Of a DNA stretch of 5,326 bases, positions 1 through 5,314 are shown in pieces; the stretch's first letter is position 1; each line of letters begins with the position of its first letter. A program made the translations under genes and the position numbers. The DNA lies in contig DCGK01000029.1 in assembly GCA_002315235.1 (NCBI GenBank), forward strand, positions 1 to 5,326, in the 5' to 3' direction. The notes under the pieces were generated by a model. It worked only from the letters and a program-made list of their open reading frames with translations, had not been told where the DNA came from and made no database searches. Source of the DNA: Ruminococcus sp. UBA1780. GTDB lineage: Bacteria; Bacillota; Clostridia; Oscillospirales; Ruminococcaceae.

Positions 1-1053
1 ACACCTACAGTAACACCAACTGAAAAGCCGACAGAAAAGCCTGCAGTAACACCAACGCAAAAGCCGGCGGATACACCTACAGTAACACCGACGGAAAAAC
101 CAGCAGACACACCTTCAGCAGTACCATCAGTAACACCGACAGAAAAGCCGGGTGACACATCAGGAGAAAAACCACTGGAAATTGTCCTTAATGCAGGCAG
201 CGACAAGGTAAATATGCCTGGTCAGGCTGCAGAAAAGATAGAATACAAGGATAATGCCGTTATTAAGGTAGAAGTTCCTGACAGAATGGTATACAGAACC
301 GGCAGGGATATGCAGGTTGAATTCAGTGTTAATCTTAAAGACTATAACGCTGAAACTTCATATTTTGACTTCGCAGGTTTAGGTATCAATCTTCCGAAGG
401 GCATGAAAATTGCTGATGTGAAAACCAGCGCTAAGTCAAACGTTCAGAAGATTGAAGAGGGCTCTCTTGAAGCTATAGCAATTGAAAATGAAGCAAAGCT
501 CGGTCAGGGCAGCGTTTACTACATGATTAACGGTATTGATTCAGCTTCACTGGGAAGTAACGGAACACTGGTAACATTTACAGTAAATGTCCCTGCTTCC
601 GAAGTAAAGTTCATAAATGAAATAACAACCGGTACAGCATTCGGACGTATTCAGTCAGTTAATAAGGAAAAGGACGGAACATATACTCCTCTTGTATCAT
701 TTATAAGAAACGGTGATACAAGATATACAGTTTCAAAGCCTAAGCTTCTCATGGGCCTTAAGGGAGACGTTGATCTTGACGGCAAGGTAAGCCAGATTGA
801 TGCCAACGTTATTCTCAAGGAAATTCTTGCAGGCGATGCAGGCACATCTGTTCTTCCGGCTGAAATCGACATGAATGCAGCAGGGGATAAGTCGACAGCA
901 CTTTCAAAATTCCTCGGAGATGTAGACGGATCTGACAAGGGTGCGAAAATGGCTCAGTCTGATGCCAACTGCATTCTCAAGGCTATTCTTTTTGCTGATG
1001 CAAGCGATTCAAGAGAATTCACTGATGAAGTGTGGGCTCAGGCTACAAAGTAA
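1..1053 (+). CDS. Dockerin-bearing secreted protein, 5'-truncated (linker, cohesin-like beta-sandwich, dockerin)
   Basis: The frame is open from base 1, so the N-terminus lies outside the window; 350 residues remain. ATG 214 is an internal methionine because the linker continues upstream in frame. Seen (window numbering): a Thr/Pro/Lys linker to about residue 60; a beta-strand-rich domain at about 80-245 with alternating segments such as MQVEFSVNL and GTLVTFTVNVP, which resembles the cohesin/CBM sandwich fold; and a C-terminal dockerin. Dockerin repeat 1 (255-276) has the canonical calcium loop DVDLDGKVSQID followed by ANVILKEIL. Repeat 2 (306-330) has the matching helix ANCILKAIL, but its loop is three residues longer. 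The 29-residue inter-repeat and the GLKGD entry recall, from memory, the XDoc dockerins of R. flavefaciens CttA/ScaB. Known: dockerins plug proteins into cohesins of a cellulosome. Inference: a scaffoldin adaptor if the sandwich is a true cohesin, otherwise a non-catalytic binding subunit. The dockerin is secure; the sandwich identity is not. Confidence 0.85.
   Translation, partial: TPTVTPTEKPTEKPAVTPTQKPADTPTVTPTEKPADTPSAVPSVTPTEKPGDTSGEKPLEIVLNAGSDKVNMPGQAAEKIEYKDNAVIKVEVPDRMVYRTGRDMQVEFSVNLKDYNAETSYFDFAGLGINLPKGMKIADVKTSAKSNVQKIEEGSLEAIAIENEAKLGQGSVYYMINGIDSASLGSNGTLVTFTVNVPASEVKFINEITTGTAFGRIQSVNKEKDGTYTPLVSFIRNGDTRYTVSKPKLLMGLKGDVDLDGKVSQIDANVILKEILAGDAGTSVLPAEIDMNAAGDKSTALSKFLGDVDGSDKGAKMAQSDANCILKAILFADASDSREFTDEVWAQATK
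10..150 (+). repeat. Tandem 12-residue Pro/Thr linker repeat
   Basis: Units begin with VTPT at codons 4, 16, 28 and 44 of the partial dockerin protein, giving 36, 36 and 48 bp spacing; the last step carries an extra four codons. The DNA is repeated as well as the protein: the block taacaccaactgaaaagccg at 11-30 recurs with few changes at 47, 83 and 131. Low-complexity Pro/Thr linkers of this kind are typical extracellular spacers between cellulosomal modules. The array runs off the left edge, so the copy number is unknown. Confidence 0.85.
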
Positions 1054-1117
1054 TCCTGCGACATCAGTGTGCTCTGACTGCTGTCATCGGATGTGCAGGG
1101 CAATAAAAATAAAATTA

Positions 1118-1156
1118 TTATAGTGAATGCAGAATTATTTTCTGCGTTCACTATAA
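1118..1156 (-). terminator. Hairpin between convergent genes, terminator-like for the - strand
   Basis: The arms are 1118-1133 (ttatagtgaatgcaga) and 1141-1156 (tctgcgttcactataa): 16 base pairs with a single G-U pair and a 7-nt loop. Read on the - strand, the hairpin is followed by a U-rich stretch (complement of 1101-1117: taattttatttttattg), so it can act as an intrinsic terminator for the TtcA-like gene. On the + strand it is followed by ataagg, without a T-run. Confidence 0.6.
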
Positions 1157-1161
1157 ATAAG

Positions 1162-1200
1162 GCGAATGCCGTCTCAGAATCTCACTGGGACGGCATTCGC
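1162..1200. terminator. GC-rich hairpin between convergent genes, probably a bidirectional terminator
   Basis: The arms are 1162-1177 (gcgaatgccgtctcag) and 1185-1200 (ctgggacggcattcgc): 16 base pairs with one G-U pair and a 7-nt loop. It is followed by tttgtgtattta on the + strand and by cttattta on the - strand, so the U-runs are weak both ways. It lies 50 bp past the stop of the TtcA-like gene and about 110 bp past the stop of the dockerin gene, which suits a shared terminator. Its GAATGCCG core recurs in the hairpin upstream of the TtcA-like gene. Confidence 0.6.
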
Positions 1201-1250
1201 TTTGTGTATTTACTGTATGTCTGAACCGGCTGACAGTAACCGCGGCCGGT

Positions 1251-1985
1251 TCATTTATCGTTTACTGTATTTATGCCCCATCCGCTGATATTTCCGCGCT
1301 GAAGAGAGCCGATAATTTTATCCTGAAAGCTCCTGTCCTCCTGTTCTTTTTCAAGAATAAAACGACGCATAGTTTCACGGTTTGTATGTCCGTCTTCCGG
1401 GCATGCCGATTTCATTACAGGAAAATCAAGCTTTCTGGAAGTGCCTGCAACAGTTCGCTCAGGTGCCAGTACAAGCGGACGTATAACTGTGATGCCGTGA
1501 TGAGACATGTATGACACAGGTGAGAAGCAGTCGATACGCCCTTCGTTGAAAAGGTTCATGAAGAATGTTTCTACGGCATCATCTCTGTTATGTCCGAGTG
1601 CGAGCTTGCTGCATCCGGAATTTACCGCAGCATTGAGAAGCGCTCCTCTTCGCATTCTGGAGCACAGGCTGCAGGGATTTGGCTCCTTTCTTATATCAAA
1701 CACAACCTCTGCGATATGAGTCGGCTCTATGATAAGCGGGATGTCATATTTGTCGCAGAAGGCTTTTATCATTGAATAGTCGGCAGGCTTTCCGTTAAAC
1801 TGAGGATCTATGGCAAGTGCAGTAACGCTGTAGTCGATCCCTATGAATCTCTGAAGCAGTTTAAGTCCTGCCAGCATAACCAGGCTGTCCTTGCCGCCTG
1901 AAACTCCTGCAGCGATGCGGTCACCGTCTGAAATCATGCTGTATTCCTGTATTGCTTTTCTCATGAATCCGAGAATTTTCTGCAT
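1251..1985 (-). CDS. ttcA: TtcA-like PP-loop ATPase, tRNA 2-thiolation enzyme
   Basis: The 244-residue protein carries the PP-loop SGGKDS (29-34), which in this family binds ATP and adenylates the tRNA base. It has a CxxC pair in NPCSLCSRMRRG (C105, C108), the family motif GHNRDDAVET (131-140), and a third cysteine, C195, in KSACPEDGHTNRE. Known: in TtcA, which makes 2-thiocytidine at tRNA position 32, two CxxC cysteines plus a later one hold a [4Fe-4S] cluster; the same pattern is seen here. The protein is cytoplasmic, with no signal or membrane segment. The ATG start is supported by GGAGG on the - strand (1993-1997) seven bases upstream. It is shorter than E. coli TtcA (about 311 residues), mainly at the ends. 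It is transcribed alone, divergent from the mannan operon and convergent with the dockerin gene. The alternative is a TtcA paralogue acting on another tRNA base. Confidence 0.8.
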   Translation of the reverse strand: MQKILGFMRKAIQEYSMISDGDRIAAGVSGGKDSLVMLAGLKLLQRFIGIDYSVTALAIDPQFNGKPADYSMIKAFCDKYDIPLIIEPTHIAEVVFDIRKEPNPCSLCSRMRRGALLNAAVNSGCSKLALGHNRDDAVETFFMNLFNEGRIDCFSPVSYMSHHGITVIRPLVLAPERTVAGTSRKLDFPVMKSACPEDGHTNRETMRRFILEKEQEDRSFQDKIIGSLQRGNISGWGINTVNDK

Positions 1986-2010
1986 ATAATAACCTCCGTG
2001 GATGATTTAA

Positions 2011-2041
2011 AGTGAATGCCGTAACAATTCCGGCATACACT
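2011..2041. repeat. Hairpin at the presumed 5' end of the TtcA-like transcript
   Basis: The arms are 2011-2021 (agtgaatgccg) and 2031-2041 (cggcatacact): 11 positions with one mismatch and a 9-nt loop. It lies between the -10 box and the ribosome site of the TtcA-like gene, so it is either the first structure in the mRNA or an operator over the start point. It shares AGTGAATGC with the hairpin at 1118 and GAATGCCGT with the one at 1162. Confidence 0.55.
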
Positions 2042-2044
2042 ACG

Positions 2045-2073
2045 ATTATAACTTATATTTTTGATAAATTCAA
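2045..2073 (-). promoter_or_regulatory. Sigma-70-type promoter of the TtcA-like gene
   Basis: On the - strand TTGAAT (complement of 2068-2073) is followed after 17 bases by a perfect TATAAT (complement of 2045-2050). The start point should fall near 2038, giving a 5' leader of about 50 nt before the ATG at 1985. Confidence 0.7.
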
Positions 2074-2162
2074 TTTAGACTTGAAAAAAAACCGAAAAAA
2101 TAATATACTATATATTGGTGTTTTTTAGATTATACATTTTCTGAAGGAAAAAAGACTGTTTG

Positions 2163-2226
2163 TTCACTTAAAAATTAAGTTAAAAAATTAAATAACTATA
2201 TTAAATATTATTGACATGTAAGTGAA
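2163..2226. promoter_or_regulatory. Possible operator pair around the mannan operon promoter
   Basis: The sequence ttcactta (2163-2170) and its exact reverse complement taagtgaa (2219-2226) lie 56 bp apart, centre to centre. The first is upstream of the -35 box and the second is inside the -35/-10 spacer. A short perfect dyad, acttaa-aaa-ttaagt (2166-2180), overlaps the first. A repressor bound to both could block the promoter, but eight-base matches in AT-rich DNA can arise by chance. Confidence 0.25.
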
Positions 2227-2240
2227 TTATGTGGTACAAT
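2211..2240 (+). promoter_or_regulatory. Sigma-70-type promoter of the GH26-GH130 operon
   Basis: A perfect -35 box TTGACA (2211-2216) is followed after 18 bases by TACAAT (2235-2240), which is preceded by TGG (2232-2234), an extended -10 element. The upstream 100 bp are very AT-rich. Transcription should start near 2247, leaving an unusually long leader of about 140 nt before the TTG start. Confidence 0.8.
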
Positions 2241-2301
2241 AAAGTTGTATTCGGATATTCTTTTTTCTTTAACAGAAGATTTATACAAAAAATGATTTTC
2301 T

Positions 2302-2370
2302 GGAGAAGCACTGATTCAGGCACTGCGGGGGATATCCTCTGTGTTGTTATAAATTAATCAGTGTTTTCCC
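2302..2370 (+). promoter_or_regulatory. Long leader stem that displays the 27-nt repeat in its loop
   Basis: Bases 2302-2316 can pair with 2356-2370: 14 of 15 positions pair, two of them G-U, with one A-C mismatch; the core is cactgatt with aatcagtg. The enclosed loop of about 39 nt contains the whole 27-nt repeat copy at 2325-2351. The stem ends just before the ribosome site at 2375-2384, so it could influence translation of the GH26 gene. The pairing was read by eye; no folding energy was computed. Confidence 0.45.
2325..2351. repeat. 27-nt inverted repeat, left copy, in the operon leader
   Basis: This segment begins gcgggggatatcc and ends tgtgttgttata. It is the exact reverse complement of 5288-5314, with no mismatch over 27 bases. 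It lies inside the transcribed leader, 38 bases before the TTG start and about 85 bases downstream of the -10 box, so the promoter is outside the repeat-bounded segment. Confidence 0.9.
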
Positions 2371-2374
2371 AAAG

Positions 2375-2384
2375 AAGGAAGAGG
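2375..2384 (+). promoter_or_regulatory. Ribosome binding site fixing the TTG start of the GH26 gene
   Basis: The purine run AAGGAAGAGG ends five bases before TTG 2390. The frame is open upstream, but no ATG or GTG is placed at a useful distance from this site, so TTG 2390 is the best supported start. It also yields a basic N-terminus directly before the membrane segment. Confidence 0.75.
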
Positions 2385-2389
2385 ATAAT

Positions 2390-4282
2390 TTGAAGGATAA
2401 TAAAAAGGATGGAAAATTAAAAACCATTTTTGCGAGTGTATCATCTGAAGAAAAGATGTCGGGAAAGCTTGTAGCTTTTTTTGTTGTGCTGTTTGCTTTG
2501 TTTGTTGCAGCTGCAGTTTTTTTCCTTAACTTTATGCATAACATGGCCGGTGATCACAGAGGCGTCGAATTCAACAAAAATTCAGACTCCGTTGTTTCAG
2601 AGCCGTTCATTACAAATGTCCCTGATGATGAGCCGAAAGTAACTGTTTCCGAGTATATGTTTAATACACAGCAGCTTAAACAGTATGAGTATGATCAGCT
2701 GATTGAAGCTGAAGATGCAGACGGAAGCTGGTCACTGACAGAGGCTGACCACAGGCCCGGATATTCAGGAACCGGTTATCTGACTGATTTCAGTCTTGCG
2801 CTCGGCAATTCACTTTCATTTGGGTTTGATATACCGGCAAGGCAGCATTATGATATTTCAATATGCTTTGCATCGGATGAAGTAATGAAAAATGAAGTTC
2901 TTCTTGACGGTGAAAACCTTTTTGATTTCGAGTGTACGGAAGAAACAACAGGAAGATTTGTTATAAAAACATATTACGGTGTATTTCTTGAAGAAGGAAG
3001 AACAACTCTCACAGTGCATGAGATTGAGGCCGGATTTGACCTTGATTATATCAGAGTATGCAATAACAAATCAATATATTCATCAAAAACCGATATACCT
3101 AATTCACTTGTAAATCCTGACGCTTCAGCTGAAGCAAAGGAACTTATGAAGTATCTTACTGACAATTTCGGCAAAAGAATAATCACCGGACAGTATGCTT
3201 CAGATGCGGAAAACAAAGAACTGAAAAGTATTTATGATATCACGTCAAATTATCCTGCTATAAGATTCGGCGATATGAGTCAGTATTCGGTTAACGCTTC
3301 CGAGCCTGTTCCTGCAGTGAATGATGAAGTATCTGCGGCTCTCCGCTGGGCTGAGCAGGGTGGAATAGTAGGATATATCTGGCACTGGAAGGCTCCTCTT
3401 TATGAAAATGAATTTTATTCTGAAAAGACTGATTTTGATCTTGCTCTGGCGGTAACGGATATAGACGTTTCGCTTCTTAGTATGGAAAAAATAGAACAGC
3501 TGCATCAGGAGGGCGTTCTTACAGCAGAAACAGTAAGAATAGTACAGGATATCGATAACATTTCACAGCAGCTCGTGCGTCTGCGTGACAAAAATGTTCC
3601 AGTGCTCTGGAGACCGCTTCATGAGGCAAGCGGAGACTGGTTCTGGTGGGGCGATTCCGGTCCGGAATGTTACAAGTGGCTGTGGAATCTTCTTTACAGG
3701 AGACAGACAAAATATCACAAGCTTAACAATCTGATCTGGATCTGGAGTGCACAGGGCTCTGATTATTTTGTAGGAAATTCTGCTTTTGATATAGCATCGG
3801 TTGACCTGTATACAGACAATACAGACAACACAAGCTATTACAAGCAGTATCAGTGGCTTTACTCACTTACAGGCGGACAGAAGCTGATTGCGCTCAGTGA
3901 ATGCGGTTCACTGCCTGATCTTGAGCTTACATTCAGAGACCGTGCTGTATGGTCATTTTTCGGTCTGTGGTACGGTGAATACCTTCTTGACAAAGAAGGT
4001 AATCTTTCGGAACAGTATAACTCACGTGATACACTTATAAAAATGTACAATGCTAACAGAACAGTAACTCTTGAAAAATATAAAACAAAATCAGAACTCA
4101 GAGAAGAGCCTCCTGTTACCGAACCTCCTGTTACAACGCCGCCGGTTACACAGACAAGTCCTGTAACGACGACAGAAGCTGAGGAAGAGGATGAATATGA
4201 GGAGGAAGAGTATTACGAAGAAGAATACGATGACTATGATTACGATTATGATGAGGAGTACTACGAAGACGACTGGTATTAA
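2390..4282 (+). CDS. Membrane-anchored GH26 beta-mannanase with CBM35-like domain and acidic Tyr-rich tail
   Basis: The product is 630 residues from a TTG start. Seen: a lysine-rich cytoplasmic stub (1-26); one hydrophobic segment (about 27-49) with no clear signal peptidase site, so probably a signal anchor that leaves the rest outside the cell; a CBM35-like beta-sandwich (about 104-224) with LIEAEDA, GYSGTGYL and FDLDYIRV; and a GH26 catalytic domain (about 236-560). The GH26 acid/base is E412 in WRPLHEASGDWFWWG, and the likely nucleophile is E504 in LSECGS. A PPVT-repeat linker (572-595) follows, and the last 35 residues (596-630) hold 15 Glu, 8 Asp and 10 Tyr. Known: GH26 enzymes mostly cleave beta-1,4-mannan, and CBM35 modules often bind mannan or uronates. 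No dockerin or LPXTG signal is present, so attachment is through the N-terminus. It is the first gene of an operon with the GH130 phosphorylase 20 bp downstream, behind a strong promoter. Substrate detail is inferred. Confidence 0.9.
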   Translation: MKDNKKDGKLKTIFASVSSEEKMSGKLVAFFVVLFALFVAAAVFFLNFMHNMAGDHRGVEFNKNSDSVVSEPFITNVPDDEPKVTVSEYMFNTQQLKQYEYDQLIEAEDADGSWSLTEADHRPGYSGTGYLTDFSLALGNSLSFGFDIPARQHYDISICFASDEVMKNEVLLDGENLFDFECTEETTGRFVIKTYYGVFLEEGRTTLTVHEIEAGFDLDYIRVCNNKSIYSSKTDIPNSLVNPDASAEAKELMKYLTDNFGKRIITGQYASDAENKELKSIYDITSNYPAIRFGDMSQYSVNASEPVPAVNDEVSAALRWAEQGGIVGYIWHWKAPLYENEFYSEKTDFDLALAVTDIDVSLLSMEKIEQLHQEGVLTAETVRIVQDIDNISQQLVRLRDKNVPVLWRPLHEASGDWFWWGDSGPECYKWLWNLLYRRQTKYHKLNNLIWIWSAQGSDYFVGNSAFDIASVDLYTDNTDNTSYYKQYQWLYSLTGGQKLIALSECGSLPDLELTFRDRAVWSFFGLWYGEYLLDKEGNLSEQYNSRDTLIKMYNANRTVTLEKYKTKSELREEPPVTEPPVTTPPVTQTSPVTTTEAEEEDEYEEEEYYEEEYDDYDYDYDEEYYEDDWY

Positions 4283-4302
4283 ACGAAAGGCGGAACGGGG
4301 AA

Positions 4303-5292
4303 ATGAAATATCAGATTTTTGGTGAAAAGGAAGTAAAAAACATTCCGTGGCAGGACAGACCTGAGGGGTGCAGTGATGTTGTATGGAGATACAGTGAGAA
4401 CCCGGTTATTGAGAGGGACATAATTCCATGCTCAAACAGTGTGTTTAACAGTGCGGCAGTTCCGTTCGGTGACGGATTTGCCGGTGTATTCAGAGTTGAC
4501 AATAAGGCAAGGGATATGGAGCTGCATGCCGGATTTTCAAAGGACGGAATTCACTGGGAAATAAATAACGAAAAGATTGTTTTCGATACTGATATCGAAG
4601 AAATGAAGCAGTTTTATTACGGATATGATCCGAGAGTTGTATTTATAGAAGACAGATACTATCTGACATGGTGTAACGGATATCAGTACTATCCGACTAT
4701 AGGTATTGCCTGGACAAAGGATTTTAAAACATTTCATCAGACAGAAAATGCATTTCTTCCTTTTAACAGAAACGGCGTTCTCTTTCCGAGAAAAATAAAC
4801 GGAAACTTCGCTATGCTTTCACGTCCTTCGGACAACGGTCATACACCGTTCGGAGACATATATTACAGCGAAAGTCCTGATTTGACGTTCTGGGGAAAGC
4901 ACAGGCATGTTATGAAGCCTGTACGAGGCTGGCAGAGTACCAAGATAGGCGCAGGTCCGGTACCGATAGAAACATCGGAGGGCTGGCTTTTATTCTATCA
5001 TGGCGTCCTTACTTCCTGCAACGGATTTGTTTACAGCTTTTCTGCTGCTCTTCTTGACAGGGATGAACCGTGGAAGCCTGTCAAGCGTGCCAGAGACTAT
5101 CTCATCAGCCCTCAGAAGATATACGAATGTGTTGGTGATGTTCCTAATGTAACATTCCCGTGCGCTAATATTGTTGATGCAGCTACAGGTCGTATAGCAA
5201 TCTATTACGGATGTGCAGATACATGTACAGGCCTCTGCTTCACAACCGTTGATGATGTAATAGATTTTCTTATGGAAAATTCTTCGATATAA
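4303..5292 (+). CDS. GH130 mannoside phosphorylase (manno-oligosaccharide type)
   Basis: The 329-residue cytoplasmic protein has no signal peptide or membrane segment. From memory it matches the GH130 subfamily 2 pattern of R. albus RaMP2 and Uhgb_MP along its length: IPWQDRPEG, NPVIERDIIP, NSVFNSAAVPFGDGFAGVFR, YGYDPRVVF, FNRNGVLFPRKINGNFAMLSRP, SDNGHTPFGDIYYSESPD, TKIGAGPVPIET, FYHGVL and GRIAIYYGCAD. D109 in YGYDPRV is the expected catalytic proton donor; the conserved Arg and His residues in NRNG, FPRK, LSRP and YHGV fit the phosphate and sugar site. Known: these enzymes use phosphate to split beta-1,4-mannosides, giving alpha-mannose 1-phosphate; some also act on the mannosyl-GlcNAc of N-glycan cores. 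The GH26 gene beside it points to mannan oligosaccharides. The length is close to that of the shorter subfamily 2 enzymes and well short of mannosylglucose phosphorylases (roughly 390). AAAGGCGG (4286-4293), nine bases before ATG, is its ribosome site with one mismatch to consensus. Confidence 0.93.
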   Translation: MKYQIFGEKEVKNIPWQDRPEGCSDVVWRYSENPVIERDIIPCSNSVFNSAAVPFGDGFAGVFRVDNKARDMELHAGFSKDGIHWEINNEKIVFDTDIEEMKQFYYGYDPRVVFIEDRYYLTWCNGYQYYPTIGIAWTKDFKTFHQTENAFLPFNRNGVLFPRKINGNFAMLSRPSDNGHTPFGDIYYSESPDLTFWGKHRHVMKPVRGWQSTKIGAGPVPIETSEGWLLFYHGVLTSCNGFVYSFSAALLDRDEPWKPVKRARDYLISPQKIYECVGDVPNVTFPCANIVDAATGRIAIYYGCADTCTGLCFTTVDDVIDFLMENSSI

Positions 5293-5314
5293 CAACACAG
5301 AGGATATCCCCCGC
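5288..5314. repeat. 27-nt inverted repeat, right copy, overlapping the GH130 stop codon
   Basis: This is the exact reverse complement of 2325-2351. It begins inside the last sense codon of the GH130 gene, includes its TAA stop (5290-5292), and ends within the left arm of the hairpin at the window edge. The two copies enclose both mannan genes and almost nothing else. Confidence 0.9.

Larger units (their letters stand above)
1986..2389. other. 404-bp divergent intergenic region with two promoters and a structured leader
   Basis: This stretch separates the - strand TtcA-like gene from the + strand GH26 gene and holds no convincing full-size gene. From left to right it contains the TtcA-like ribosome site and 5' hairpin, its promoter, about 130 bp of very AT-rich DNA that may help as UP-element-like sequence, the + strand promoter, and a leader of roughly 140 nt before the TTG start of the GH26 gene. 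I saw no tRNA and no riboswitch class I recognise. Confidence 0.75.

Noticed and set aside
10..150. Regular repeats that could suggest a CRISPR array
   Set aside because: The units are in frame, vary by codon wobble and encode a continuous Pro/Thr linker; there are no unique spacers of constant length.
651..938. 95-codon frame on the - strand opposite the dockerin gene
   Set aside because: It is a shadow of the conserved dockerin coding frame with low-complexity Ser/Pro/Leu content and no start signals.
214..1053. ATG 214 as the start of the dockerin gene
   Set aside because: The frame is open and reads as a Pro/Thr linker from base 1, and there is no ribosome site before 214, so this is an internal methionine.
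1055..1099. Imperfect stem cctgc-acatc with gatgt-gcagg just after the dockerin stop
   Set aside because: It has one bulge, a 24-nt interior and no T-run after it, while two much better hairpins follow, so it is weak as a terminator.
2082..2128. A-run and T-run flanking atatactatatatt, a possible hairpin
   Set aside because: The arms are homopolymer-like, match only imperfectly and lie in very AT-rich DNA, so the pairing is expected by chance.
2540..2555. Possible signal peptidase site near residues 51-54 (NMAG) of the GH26 protein
   Set aside because: It lacks the usual small residue at -3 and a typical turn region, so a retained anchor is the better reading, though cleavage is not excluded.
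4990..5298. 102-codon frame on the - strand opposite the GH130 gene
   Set aside because: It lies antisense to highly conserved GH130 sequence, its cysteine- and isoleucine-rich product resembles nothing known, and no promoter or ribosome site supports it.
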